Source of the DNA: Siphonodentalium dalli | Taxonomy: Eukaryota > Mollusca > Scaphopoda > Gadilida > Siphonodentaliidae | Direction: 5' to 3' | DNA: 64,000 nt | Assembly (NCBI GenBank): GCA_032622095.1 | Contig: CP136064.1 | Coordinates: forward strand, 181,694,011-181,758,010 | Shown here: piece after piece, positions 1 to 11,910 of the stretch | Layout: each line of letters opens with the position of its first letter | How positions within the stretch are numbered: the stretch's first letter is position 1 | Notes under the pieces: model-generated | What the model was told of the DNA's origin: nothing | Database searches by the model: none | What the model saw: the letters and a program-made list of their open reading frames with translations, nothing else | Program-made: the position numbers and the translations under genes

Positions 1-423
1 GGTTCAAAGGGTTAAGTTTGAAAAATGCTGATAGAATCAGAGCACTATTTCACACAGTGGTGCGATCTGGTTTCTGGTTAATTTGTAAACACACATGAAA
101 CTCTCTCAATCAGACTCTGTAATTATTATCAACAGAAGAAGTTTATCAACAGAGTCTTCTGATTTGCACTTTCAACTTACCCGGTACTAAAGAAGAGACG
201 TTGCGAAAATTTTATCAAAATATTCCATGTTTCAATAATTTTTGAGGAGTTGTGAACATGTGGTCTCTGCCATTATAGTAGGGAAAACCTGTGCTAAATA
301 TAGGCCAAAGTTTTTAATAAACTTATACCCAGCCTGTTACAGATTCAGAAAGGAAGTATGACTGGTGCACTCAGGTAAAGATCGATATAATCTGTGGTGT
401 ATTGGACAGAGAATGCTTAAGAG
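1..423. other. Intron sequence downstream of the large exon; no other feature seen
   Basis: By position this is the intron following the exon that ends at 430 (minus strand). I found no further exon or repeat here that I could defend. Confidence 0.4.
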
Positions 424-430
424 TCTTACC
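424..430 (-). other. Splice donor of the large exon
   Basis: On the minus strand the sequence reads CCAGAG then GTAAGA, a near-perfect donor. The exon's last base is 430 and the intron GT is 429-428. The open frame that continues past here to 337 is intron read-through. Confidence 0.7.
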
Positions 431-2646
431 TCTGGACAAGCAATCGTCGTTCCTGTGGACCTCAGTGTCCTAATACTATACTTCGGCTCAAATTCCATAT
501 CAATAACCCTGTCCAGGTCATCTGAATCGTCAGTTTTTGAGATTGATGTCTTCTTCATTCTTTTAACTGGCTTAGTATCATATTCAAATGCAGGATCTAT
601 CGCCTTCTTCCTCTTTCTTGTCGATCTATCCAATGGTTCTTCCTTTACTTCAAGTTTAATATCCTTCTTTGAGAATTTTCCCTCGTTCTCTGATCTACTT
701 TCGGCTTCATTAAGGTCTTCCTCTGTACCGGTATCTTCAAAGCTACTGGACTCTCCTTTCAAGTCATAATCAAACATGGGATCTTTTATCGAGTGACGCT
801 TTCTGTGCGGCCTTTTTGAATTTTTATTTTTAGGAACTTCTGCTTCAGTCTTGAATTCTTTATCCTCCGCTTGACCTTTCTTCCCAGATTTCTTGGTTGC
901 AGATCCAAGTTGAGATTTTGGTGTTACTGCTGATTTTTTAGACACAGGCGTCACTATTTCCTTCATAATGTCAGGCTTTACATCTTTTTTTGATATTATT
1001 GTTTTTGCAGTAGTAGGAGTAGAAACAGGAGTCGTCTTGGCATCTGGTATGGCAGTTTTCTGAGATGGAGTTTTTTTCGCCACAACGTTTACCAATTTCT
1101 TTGGTGCAACTTTTGGAGTCTTTTGTGATGCGGCCTTCTCAATTACAATTTGTTTAGGTTTTGCTGCATCTTGTTTTGGAGCAAGCTTAGAAACCTTCGG
1201 TGTAGTTTTCGGGGCATTCACCTCAGGTTTCTTTTTCACACTAACATTACTGGCGAAAGAACCTTTCTTCGTAGGAGGAAAATAATCATTGTCTGATAAT
1301 TCTGACTCCTCACTTGATGGGTCGTCAAACATACTGAAATCTGTGAATGTAGGAAGATTGTCCTCCTCACATTCTTCAGTATCTTCCACATACTTGCCAG
1401 TTAGTTCATCGAGTTTCCAGTTAACATTGCTGTCAGCTGTTGAATCTGGTCCGACACTTGATTTAGAATTTTCAGAAAATCGGTTTTCATCACCTTGTTC
1501 ATATTTGCCAGCATTTTCAATCTGTTCAGCCTGCAAATCAGTACCCGCCGTATCTCGATTATCTGAAGTATCCAATTGTTCTCTATCTGAAGCAATTATC
1601 AGAGTTCCACCTTCTAATTCTTCAATAGACATACCAGGTTCTGTTAAAGCCAGTTGCAGACCTACATGTGCGAGTTGTTCAGTTTGCAAGTCTGTTTCAT
1701 CATCTGAGCCTTCAGTCTCACTCTTTGTCATGGCCTCCTCAATTTCTGCCTCCTGCTTATCTGATGAATCGTCAACTATAGGTTCAACAGGTGCAACACT
1801 TATATCTTCACTTTCAATATCTGCTATCATCTCGGTAGTATGAATATCTTCCGATTCTTTCGCTGGTGTGTCAGACAGAACTTCCTCAGATGCAATTTGA
1901 CTAGGTGATTCTTCTGATTGTCTAGCATCATCAGACGAGTCAGCTTGTTCCCTAACTTCATTTTCGTCAGCATCAGCAATATGCAGAGCGACACTCTCTT
2001 CAGTAACTGGTACTTCTTCACTTCCTGTCATGGACAAAATTGTCGGTACTCCAGAGTCTATTAACAAAACAGGTGAATCGATGCCTGATTGTGCAGTAGT
2101 AACTGGCACCATCTGGGCAGCATCCATGGTCACGGGCAACATCTGGGTACCATCCACTGTCACTGGTACCATATGTGTACCATCGACAGTCACTGGCAGC
2201 ATCTGGGAACCATCGACTGTTACTGGTACCATCTGTGATCCATCCATTGCAATAATCTGGGTGACACCCTCCATAGAATCAGCTTGAAACACAACAGCAG
2301 AATCTTGTGTTTGAGCACCGACAGCAGATAACTCCTCATTGGTAACGGCCATCACTGTGATATCTTCAGCTGATTCTTCGTCTATATGATCTGCACCATC
2401 ATGTCCCTGGATAATATCTGTGCCAACTGCTGAGTCAGTTTGATGAATCTCTGCCTCGACTTGAATTTCATGACCTTGGTTATCATCAACATCCATGTAG
2501 CTGATTGCTACGGATTCACTAAGGAATTCAGTGGGAAGTTCCTGACTATAGGTGCCTTGGGCAAGGCCTCCAATCTCCACCCCATCTTGTATCTGAAGAT
2601 TACTTTCTATTACATCACCATTTGACCCCTCTAAATTGTCATCCAT
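430..2646 (-). CDS. Large coding exon of an unrecognised acidic/lysine-rich, probably nuclear protein (partial gene)
   Basis: 739 uninterrupted codons from an ATG at 2646 to a splice donor. I chose this ATG because it has a strong Kozak context (A at -3, G at +4) and follows a splice acceptor by 8 nt; an in-frame ATG at 2715 lies in repeat DNA. Residues 1-460 are very acidic and Ser/Thr/Gln-rich. Residues 135-184 are five tandem 10-residue repeats of the form DGSQMVPVTV. Residues 460-600 are rich in Lys, Pro and Thr. A basic nuclear-localisation-like run lies at about 607-618. A short motif DPxFxYDxK occurs twice (about 622-630 and 684-692), and VKEEP at 667 fits a sumoylation consensus. No folded domain is visible; DNA-binding or chromatin-reader domains may sit in later exons outside the window. 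The exon ends in phase 0 after a codon for Glu. The function is unknown. A transcription or chromatin factor is an inference from composition only. Confidence 0.72.
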
Positions 2647-2654
2647 CTTTGTAT

Positions 2655-2668
2655 CTGAAAAGTCAATT
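2655..2668 (-). other. Splice acceptor of the large exon
   Basis: On the minus strand TTGACTTTTCAG lies directly before ATACAAAG-ATG. The AG is at 2656-2655, so the exon starts at 2654 and carries only 8 nt of 5' UTR before the start codon. At least one non-coding upstream exon is implied. Confidence 0.6.
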
Positions 2669-2680
2669 AGATATGTATCT

Positions 2681-3416
2681 AAAATGAAAGTGCCAATAAC
2701 ACCGCAGCTCAACATGGAGAGGGGATAATTTCATGCCTTTAGGAATGCAGAAAGTTAAAATGTCTATTAGCAATACTAGATATCAAAATGACCAGATATA
2801 TCTTAAGTAAAATCCAAGATGGCTGTTGACGGCCATGTTTTCCATGATACATACGTAGCTCCCAACTAGTAGGCAGCAATGATTTATGGCTGAATGATCC
2901 CAAAATGACTTGTTACCATCTACATGTCAATGTTAACATACATGACAGATTTCTTGTATGATGATCCGACCAGAGTATGACCTGTAGCCTGTGCCAAAGG
3001 ATTTAGTCATGCAGAGAGTAAAATCCAAGATGGTTTCTGGTGGCCATGTTCTTTGGCTGAATGACCCCAAAATGACTTGTTACCATCTACATGTCAATAT
3101 TGACATCCATTTCAAATTTCATGATGATCAGATGAACAGTACAGACTGTAGCCCGTGCTAATGGATTGAACTTAGAAATCCAAGATGGCCACCGGTGGCC
3201 ATGTTTTTTGCCGAATGACCCAAAAATGATTCGTTTCTACATGTCAATGTCAACAGCCATGACCAATTTCATAATGATCCGACCAAAGGTACGACCTGTA
3301 GCCCATGCTAATGGAAATTGTTGACGGACATATCCACGCACACACATGTACACACGGATGATGGATACCAACCCATGGCAATAGCTCAAACTTAACAAAG
3401 TAATGTTGACCTAAAA
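2681..3416 (+). repeat. Repeat family A, copy 1 (monomeric element with short inverted ends)
   Basis: It starts with AAAATGAAAGTGCCAATAAC and a GCTCAAC end. It then has about three ~150-170 bp monomers, each with an AATCCAAGATGG...GGCCATGTTTT core followed by an 'atgaccccaaaatgac...catctacatgtcaat' segment. It closes with a TTGACGGACA spacer and the ATGGCAATAGCTCAAACTT...GTTGACCTAAAAA end. The opening GCTCAAC and closing GTTGA are inverted. It sits in the intron only about 25 bp upstream of the acceptor at 2655. Confidence 0.8.
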
Positions 3417-4139
3417 AGGTATGATAATGATTTTTATCATCACATTAAAGGAAATATTTTGTCAAAAATATAGTTTTTTCCCTTCATTTACTCAAGTAAG
3501 TCACATGACCGATCAGCAGATTGGCGAGTTCCCATTCATGACTGTAAAGCAAGTATCACCTGCTTTGCTAACCGCTAACAGTAGTGGGTGGAGCTTAAAA
3601 TAATTCTGCCAATCGTGCAACAAGTTGATAATTACATATGAAATGTCACAATCTCTCCGATCAAATGCCTTTATACAACAAGACAGTCAATGACTGTGGG
3701 GTCGCTCACCAGACTGCAAAGACTGATAAGACTGGGACTCTGGAGACCACAACAGTCAGAACTTTTCATAATCACTTTAAAAGAAGTAGATCTAAACAGG
3801 ATATGTGGCTAGAGAGACTTCACGTATGTAGATTGGTGAAAATCCACCTTGAAATTACCAACTGTACACTACTGATTACCCCCCTCCTCCAGCTCAACAA
3901 GTGCCCTCCCGACCGGGCTCCAGACTCCCAAGTCTTAGGTTGGAATTTCACAACCGACACCTCAAACTTTCTCAATTGTTGGAAATTTCCAATCTCACAA
4001 GCACCTTTTTCTAAAATCATTTAGACATGTTTGAAGCTCAATTATCCATGGACTCAAAACACAATACATGTATGTCAGATTAATCAGTCAGGTGGTTCCA
4101 AGGTAGATGTTTTAATGAATTTGGTATTTCAATGATTTT
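3417..4139. other. No gene recognised
   Basis: Short open frames here lack codon or homology support. The stretch 3840-4010 shares a CCAGACTCC...TTTCCAA style of sequence with 7400-7570, suggesting dispersed-repeat remains. Confidence 0.4.
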
Positions 4140-4829
4140 ATTAGACACAAAAGTGTTAACTCCCCATAGCCCCGCCATTTCTTGACAGGTTGACCTCATT
4201 TAAACAAATCTGAATCTCAGTCACTAAAGGATCCTCCTGGTTCCTCCATACTATACGTAAGCTAAATAGTCCAACCTCTCTTGAGAAGACATTTTAAGAA
4301 TTACTATAGAGACATATAGTTATGTCCCTGGTCCCACCCTATTAAACCTGGTGACACCATCTGAATAAATTTGAATCCCAGACACCAAAGAACCCTTCAT
4401 ACATATCATAAATATCAGTAAAATAGACCTGATGGTCCTTGTGAAGGAAGCATATTAAGAGGGAAACTGTCCTTCGCTTGGCCCCTATTTGACCAGGTGA
4501 CCCCATTAAAAAAAAATTGAATTGCAGTCAAGGAAGAACATTCCATGCTAAATAAGCCAACTAGTTCTTGTAAACATATTTTAAGAATTACTATGTAGTG
4601 AAATAGTTAAGTCTCTGGCTCTGCCCTTATTTGACTTTGTGATCCCATTTTCACAAATCTGTCATCCAAGGTAATTTCATACCAAATATAAGCAAAATAG
4701 GCCATTTGATTCTTGCATATAAGTCATATCATGAATTACTATGGAGAGAAAGTGTAATGTAGCTGGCCTTGCACCTACTTGACCTGGTGACCCTGATTGA
4801 ACAAATCTGAATCACAATCACCAAAGGAG
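4140..4829 (+). repeat. Repeat family D, five ~130-170 bp monomers (left part)
   Basis: Degenerate monomers each contain 'gttatgtccctggc...ttgacctggtgacc...gaacaaatctgaatc...accaaaggatcc...aagaattactatggag'. The 'tgacc' anchors lie near 4190, 4350, 4495, 4635 and 4785. The array is interrupted at 4830 by a MITE and resumes at about 5515. Confidence 0.75.
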
Positions 4830-5242
4830 CAAGCCTGCAAATAGCGTGTCTGTTCCTACATTGTACATGCCTGGCCTCAAGCAACACAATGTATTATACA
4901 ATCAAGCCTTGAAATAGTGTGATAGTGTCTGTCATTTGCAGAATGAGGTCCCCTGCTAAGGCCCTCAACTGCTATGACAGACCTAGGATAAGATTGAAGT
5001 TCCCCTCAATGATGAATTTTATCTTCTGCAAATTAGGGGATATAGAAACTTCCTAGAAGGGAAATGTAATTAACAACAATGTTAATTTTATACTATAGAT
5101 ACTTCCCAGAAGATGAGGCCTAAGCAGAATGATGTATCCAGAGGGTGAATTTGGTGATGCTAGCCCACTGTGCCAGATAGCATCACTAAATTCACCCTCG
5201 GGGGACCTCATTCTGCAAATGACAGGCACACTATTTGCCCTG
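4830..5242. mobile_element. MITE-1, non-autonomous DNA transposon with ~20-bp terminal inverted repeats
   Basis: The left end is CAAGCCTGCAAATAGCGTGT and the right end is its degenerate inverse (CACACTATTTGCCCTG). Inside, the word 'gtgaatttagtgatgctagcccac' and its inverse form a sub-palindrome at 5135-5205, and 'tgcagaatgaggtcc' recurs in both orientations. A second copy lies at 37,659-38,104. It appears to be inserted into the family D array. Confidence 0.8.
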
Positions 5243-5514
5243 TTGAAAGATTTGAACAATACATGATAGATTCTTGTTGTAATTGGGAATTAATGACTTC
5301 TAGCAGATCTCCAGGGAATGTTTATAAAAATGTCAGATTTCACTTGACAAGTGTAGGCATACCCAGCATACAGTTAGAGCCAAAGTAAATGTTTCTTATT
5401 AATGATTCTCTGTCAAGAATTTGAGTAATTTTTATTTTTGGGACCAGGGTGGCAGAAGCAGTGAACTCTATTCTTTTATTTTTTAATACATAATTTTTTT
5501 TATTTTTTTTTGGT

Positions 5515-5905
5515 TAATAAGTTTTTTGAGTTATGTCCCTGGCTCCGCCCACATTTGACCCAGTGACCTCATTTGAACAAATCTGAACCCCAGTCAACCA
5601 AGGATCCTTCATACCAAATATGAACCCATTTGGCCTGATGGTATTTGAGAAGATGTTTAAAAGAATTACTATGGAGGGAAAGAGTTATGGCCCTGGCTTT
5701 GCAGCTATTTGACCCAGTGACCTCATTTGAACAAAATCTGAATGTGAGTCACCTAGGGAACATCCACACCAAATATGAACCCATTCAGTCTTATGGTTCC
5801 GAAGAAGATGTTTAAAGAATTGTTGACGGACGATGGACGGACGGACGATGGACGGACCGACGACGGAAGCTCCACCGGAGACTTCGTCTCAGGTGAGCTA
5901 ATAAA
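5515..5905 (+). repeat. Repeat family D (right part) with element end
   Basis: Two more family D monomers (anchors near 5560 and 5712) are followed by the ending 'tgttgacggacgatggacgg...ggagacttcgtctcaggtgagctaataa'. This is the 3' part of the element split by MITE-1 and a 270-bp unrecognised stretch (5243-5514). Confidence 0.7.
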
Positions 5906-5929
5906 TAGTGATCATTAAATAACAAGAGC

Positions 5930-6812
5930 ATCGCTAGGGCGTGGCAAAATACGCCCTTTAGCCATTTCGAATTGTACTACCGCAAAATAAAATAATACTT
6001 TGCGCTTACATTTGAAGAATATCTAATATACCCATAATTTCAATGCCAAAATGTGGTCAAATTCTAAGTCGAAAAATGGCAGTGTCTCATTCGAAATAAT
6101 TCAACAGAACCTATATTCGAACTTGGCCTGTAGTTTTAGCTGGGAAATACACATACCAGCTTTGGTTCAGATCAAATAATCAAAACTGGAGTTATCGGTC
6201 GGAAACCAAAAATGTTAACAGACAGTAAAATTCTAAGTCGAATAATAGGTCGGTAGACCTCATGTCCGCCTCTAAGTGTCGGCTTGATACGACCGTTATT
6301 TGCGCATAAAAACCTGTCTTTAGTGCTAGTAAACCTACATACCAAATATAATTTCATTCAGTACACATTTACTAAAGTTATCATCCGGAAAACAAAAAGG
6401 GTCGTAACTCATGTAAAAATAAATGGACGGAACCCATATTCGAACTTAGCCTTTATCTTTAGCTGGGAAATACACATACCAACTTTGGTTCAGATCAAAT
6501 AATCCAAACTGGAGTTATCGGTCGGAAACCAAAAATGTTAACAGACGGTCAAATTCTAAGTCGAAAAAGGGCCGTAACTCATGTAAAAATAATTGGACGG
6601 AACCCATATTCGAACTTGGCCTGTATCTTTAGCTGGGAAATACACATAACAACTTTGGTTCAGATCAAAAAATCTAAACTGGAGTTATCGATCGGAAACC
6701 AAAAATGTTAACGGATGGACAGACAGACGGCTAAACAGACGAACGGTACGACAGACAGACGGACAGACTGATTACATAATACGACCTTTTTCAAAAAAGG
6801 GCGTATAAAAAC
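5930..6812 (+). repeat. Repeat family C, three monomers between inverted ATACGCCCTTT ends
   Basis: ATACGCCCTTT near 5950 is inverted as AAAGGGCGTAT near 6796. Three monomers ('acccatattcgaacttggcctgtat...tttagctgggaaatacacataccaactttggttcagatcaa...ggagttatcggtcggaaacc') start near 6108, 6425 and 6595. The last is followed by a GACAGACGG-rich spacer. No coding sequence was seen. Confidence 0.75.
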
Positions 6813-7051
6813 TTGTTGAATGCACCGATAATGAACTGGATTTGCTAGAATATTAGATCATATAAAGAATAATGATGACTAAAGTGTACTTTGAAATGAT
6901 AAAAGTGGAGTGAAATGAAATAATTTATGCGGAGATCCAATGAGCGGAATATATTATGATGGCATATATTCATCATATTCTTCCTCTTCGTTTCCTCGTT
7001 TTGTGTGAAGAGCACGACTACCAATAAATTAAGCATTACTAAAAAATTACT

Positions 7052-8621
7052 AAAATGAAAGTGTCAATGACACTGTATAATGTAGCTCAACTTGGGGAGG
7101 CATTAAGAAAATTTGATGCTGAGCAGTCATTGCCAGTCAATAGAATGATAAAGAAGGAAAGTCAACAAGTTTTAGTAAATGGATTGCATTGTGTAAAGAA
7201 ATTTATATTCATTTCAAATATTTCTCCACTAAATATGGGCTGCAGGGTGTGCTGGTGGATTCAAATGTGAAATCAGAGATGTCGCTAGAGGGGGGTCTCC
7301 GTTGGGGGGAGGTGTCCACTTTGGGGAATTCCAACTTCACCACCTCCCCCTTGAATCTGACCCAACACAAGTTTTGAATAATTCCATTTGCACCCACCCC
7401 CAGCACCTCAGTGGTCCAACTCCAGACAAATGGATACGGCTTTGGACAAGAGACCAGGACACACCGGGCCGACCATGGTTGTTCGGCCCAGTGTGAGAAC
7501 ATTTTGAAAACTAGACAAGAAAATCGCAAAATCCTAGCATCTAGACTGGCCTCAAGCTTTCCAAGTGTTGGAAATTTCAAACCTCATACTCACCCTTAGG
7601 TTCGGAAATTCTCCAACTGATGACCATTTCAGTCCACATTTCTGACCAAATGTAGTAACATATTGTTTTCTTAAACTAATTAGCAGTTTGTATTGGCCAC
7701 GGGGAAGGGGCCATGACACACCGGACTGACCATGGTTTGGCCCGGCGTGTAAAAATTATGAAATCTGAACAAGAAAATCACAAAATCCAAGCTGACTGGC
7801 CACGGGGGAGGGACCAGGACACAAGCTTTTCAAGCTGACACCCCCCCCCCAAGGTTGGAAAATTTCAAACTGATGGCCATTTCAGTCCAAAATCTTGACC
7901 AAAAGTAGGAAAATATGCAAATATTGGTCCAAAAACAATAAATTTCCACCTATAAATTGTTTGAAAATCAAACTATAAGAACATTTTCAACCTATTGTTG
8001 GTGTGCAATTTCCAACTAATGTTGTGTCAGGTATGAAATTTCTAACTGTTGAAATTTTGAGCAAAGTTGGGGGGGGAGATAAACATCCACCAAACCATAC
8101 CCATCCCCCCACCCCCGGTCGCCACATCCCTGTGTGAAATCCAAGATGGCTCCAGATGCCCATGTTTTTTAACAAATTTCGGAAGAATTGTACAGCTTCC
8201 ATCTAGAGGTAACACCAAAGAACCATATGAAATTTGGGTGAGGGATGAGTGATGTGGCACGTAGGGTGTGCCAAAGGATTTAAAGAGTAAAATCCAAGAT
8301 GTTCACTCCCATCTAGAGGTCACCTTTAAGATCCTTATGAAGTTTGGTGATGATCGGAAGAGGAATGTGGCCTATAGGTTTGCTAAAGGATTTAGTCATG
8401 TAATATAAGAGTAAAATACAAGATGGCTGCCGGTGGCCATGTTTTTATCGAAAATCATTAAAATTTGATAGCTCCCATCTAGAGGTGATCCTAATCATGA
8501 TTCATGACTGTAAATTTTCAAAACGAAGGCCAAAGGAAATTGTTGACGGACGCATGCACGGACAACTGACACCAACACATGGCAATAGCTCAAGCTTTAC
8601 AAAGTAAAGTTGAGCTAAAAA
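7052..8621 (+). repeat. Repeat family A, copy 2 (long, diverged)
   Basis: It opens with AAAATGAAAGTGTCAATGAC...TAGCTCAACTTGG and ends with ATGGCAATAGCTCAAGC...AAAGTTGAGCTAAAA. The 3' third has AATCCAAGATGG...CCATGTTTTT monomers (8137, 8292, 8408). The middle (7260-8050) is C-rich and contains two copies of a 'accaggacacaccgggccgaccatgg' block (7454 and about 7710), so it is probably a separate repeat inserted in, or captured by, the element. Confidence 0.7.
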
Positions 8622-9346
8622 TGGGAAAAGTCGGACATTCATTTGGGATTTTGGATGGTATGTCAGTTTATTTTTTCATTTTTATTTTCAAAACAAATAA
8701 AATAGAAACGTGTTGTTGGGGGGGGGGGGGGGGGGGAAATTGGGGTAGGGGCAGACAGGATCCACGCGTTCCTCGTGTAAGATAAACTCAGTGATCAAAG
8801 TTGACATCAACCTTGTTGCCAGGTTGTTGGCGAACTTCAAACTGGGGTTGCCATGACTATTAATTTTCAGAATTGACTAATCGACTTATAGTCGATTAAT
8901 CGTTCATATATCTACCATTATATACAAACATGGAAACATGCCAAGAAAATTAGATATATAATTACATCCAGGTAAACAAGTGATAAATGTGAAATTGCGA
9001 TGACTACTTTACATCCACTCTGAACAGTTATAAACTGTCAGTGTTCAGTGTTTTAACTTTTAAGGGCAATACTCATGCTCTCATTCGTCCCGATGTAGTT
9101 ATACACATGCCCTTACTATTAAATACTACCTAGAATTGCCATGAGCCTGCCATGACAGTAATTGCAAAAATTCATGAAGTAAAGCAAATCTTGGTGCGAC
9201 ATCAAAGGCAAAGGAAGCTGCATCGGAAGTGGCGAGTCTATTGAGAAAACAGATTGTCGGGTGGCAGGGCTCGATTTAACTGGATTCACATCTCAATTTG
9301 CAATGCAATTTCCAATTTCTGCTAACCAATTTACAATGAAAAATTA
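8622..9346. other. No gene recognised; 19-nt G tract at 8718-8736
   Basis: Single-copy-looking AT-rich DNA with one G homopolymer and a short palindrome (GACTAATCGACTTATAGTCG near 8874). Nothing coding could be supported. Confidence 0.5.
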
Positions 9347-11565
9347 AATGAAAGTGTCAATGACACTGTAGCTCAACTTGGAAAGGGAATAATTTAATAT
9401 ATTACAGTCAATGGAGCGATTAGGAATGTGGAAAGTTGAATGTCTAATACTAGTTTATAGACATGAAGAGAAAAGTAAAATCCAAGATGGCTGCTGGCGG
9501 CCATGTTTTCGGCCGAATGACCCCAAAATGAGTCGTTCCCATCTACATGTCATCGTTAACATCAATGACAAATTTTATGACGATCAGAATCAAGGTACGA
9601 CATGTGGCCCGTGCTAATGGATTAAATTTTGAAATCCAACATGTCCACTGGCGGCCATGTTTTTTGTCCGAATGACCCCAAAATTACTTGTTCCCATTTA
9701 CATTCCAATTTCAACAGCCATGAAATTTTTTATGATGATCAGACTAAAGGTACGACCTGTAGCCCGTGCTAAAGAATTTAGTCATACAAAGAGTAAAATC
9801 CAAGATGGCTGCCATGTTTTTCGCCAAATGACCCCAAAATTACTCGTTCCCATCTACATGTCAATATTAACATCCATGACAAATTTCATGATGATCAGAC
9901 GAACAGTACGACCTGTGGCCCGTGCTAATGGATTAAATTTTGAAATCCAAGATGGCTGCTGGCGGCCATGTTTTTTGTCCGAATGACCCCAAAATGACTC
10001 GTTCCCATCTACATTCCAATTTCAACAGCCATGACAAATTTTATGATGATCAGACTAAATGTACGACCTGTAGCCCATGCTAAAGGATTTAGTCATACAA
10101 AGAGTAAAATCCAAGATGGCTGCTGGCGGCCATGTTTTTTGTCTAATGACCCCAAAATGACTCGTTCCCATCTACATGTGATTATTAACATTCATGACAA
10201 ATTTTATGATGATCAGACTAAAAGTAGGACCTGTTGCCCGTGCTAAAGGATTTAGTCATGCAAAGAGTAAAATCCAAGACGGCTGCTGGCGGCCATGTTT
10301 TTTGGCCGAATGACCCCAAAATGACTCGTTCCAATCTACATGTCATTGTTAACATCCATGACAAATTTTATGATGATCAGACAAAAGGTACGACCTGTAG
10401 CCCATGCTAAAGGATTTAGTCATACAAAGAGTAAAATCCAAGATGGCTGCTGGCGTCCATGTTTTTTGTCCGAATGACCCCAAAATGACTCGATCCCATC
10501 TACATTCCAATATCAACAGCCATGACAAATTACAAAGAGTAAAATCCAAGATGGCTGCTGGCGGCCATGTTTTTTCGTCAAATGACACCAAAATGACTCG
10601 TTCCCATCTACATGTGATTATTAACATTCTTGACAAATTTTATGATGATCAGACTAAAGGTACGACCTGTAGCCCGTGCTAAAGGATTTAGTCATACAAA
10701 GAGTAAAATCCAAGATGGCTGCTGGCGGCCATGTTTTTCGGTCGAATGACCCCAAAATGACTCGTTCCCATCTACATGTCAATAATATTAACATCCATGA
10801 CAAATTTCATGATGATCAGACGAACAGTGCGACCTGTGGCCCGTGCTAATGGATTGAATTTTGAAAACAAAGATGGCCACTGGCGGCCATGTTTTTTGTC
10901 CCAATGACCCCAAAATGACTCGTTCCCATCTACATTCTAATTTCAACAGCCATGACAAATTTCATGATTATCAGACTAAAGGTACGACCTGTAGCCCGTG
11001 CTAAAGGATTTAGTCATACAAAGAGTAAAATCCAAGATGGCTGCTGGCGGCCATGTTTTTTGTCCCAATGACCCAAAAATGACTCGTTCCTATCTACATG
11101 TCAATATTAACATCCATGACAAATTTCATGATGATCAGACGAACAGTGCGACCTGTGGCCCGTGCTAATGGATTGAATTTTGAAAACAAAGATGGCCACT
11201 GGCGGCCATGTTTTTTGTCCCAATGACCCAAAATTACTCGTTCCCATCTACATGTCAATATTAACATCCATGACAAATTTCATGACGATCAGACGAACAG
11301 TACGGCCTGTAGCCCGTGCTAATGGATTGAATTTTGAAATCTAAGATGGCTGCTGGCGGCCATGTTTTTTTCCCGAATGACCCCAAAATGAATCATTCCG
11401 GTACAAATGTTGATGTCAACAGCTATGACAAATTTCATAATGATCCGATCAAAGGTACGACCTGTAGCCTCTATTGTTGACACCTTACGCACACACACAC
11501 ATGGACGACGGACGACAAAGCCATGGCAATAGCTCAAACTTTACAAAGTAAAGTTGAGCTAAAAA
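9347..11565 (+). repeat. Repeat family A, copy 3: 13-monomer satellite-like array
   Basis: It opens with AATGAAAGTGTCAATGACAC and TAGCTCAACTTGG. Thirteen cores related to CCAAGATGGCTGCTGGCGGC follow near 9482, 9634, 9800, 9948, 10111, 10277, 10439, 10548, 10710, 10869, 11032, 11190 and 11340, a spacing of mostly 148-166 bp with one short 109-bp unit. It closes with ATGGCAATAGCTCAAAC...AAAGTTGAGCTAAAAA. Two linker types alternate irregularly: 'aaggatttagtcatacaaagagtaaaatcc' and 'aatggattgaattttgaaatcc'. Confidence 0.9.
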
Positions 11566-11866
11566 TTAAACGAGCCTTTCCTTGCGGAAGGCGAAGTTTG
11601 ATTGTGATTCTATAAGATATATAGAGTCACTGGAGGATATCAAATGAGATATCACCAGTATCACCACGCGCATGCGCCAATCACCATTTAAAGCCAAAAT
11701 TTGGAGTGTAAACTACACTACCAAGTTGAAGAACATATAGAATTAGTTCCAACCCATGAAAAGCAGGGAGGGAGGGAGGCATTTGATATCCTCCAGTGAC
11801 TCTATATATCTTATAGAATCACAATCAAACTTCGCCTTCCGCAAGGAAAGGCTCGTTTAATTTTTT
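11563..11866. mobile_element. MITE with ~85-bp terminal inverted repeats
   Basis: The left arm at 11,563-11,645 (AAATTAAACGAGCC...GATATCAAATG) is matched almost perfectly by the right arm at 11,780-11,866. The ~135-bp centre contains CACGCGCATGCGCCAATCAC, which recurs inverted at about 16,244-16,264. The element abuts the 3' end of family A copy 3. The target duplication is not resolvable because both flanks are A/T runs. Confidence 0.85.
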
Positions 11867-11880
11867 AATTCTTTTACGAC

Positions 11881-11910
11881 ATATGACGTCACTTCCATCA
11901 TATCAAATGA
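11881..11910 (+). repeat. 30-bp repeat, left member of a perfect inverted pair
   Basis: It starts ATATGACGTCACTTCC and contains the palindrome TGACGTCA. Its exact reverse complement (30 of 30) is at 16,274-16,303. Confidence 0.85.

Noticed and set aside
3638-4024. 128-codon plus-strand frame
   Set aside because: Overlaps dispersed-repeat sequence, with no motif or splice context.
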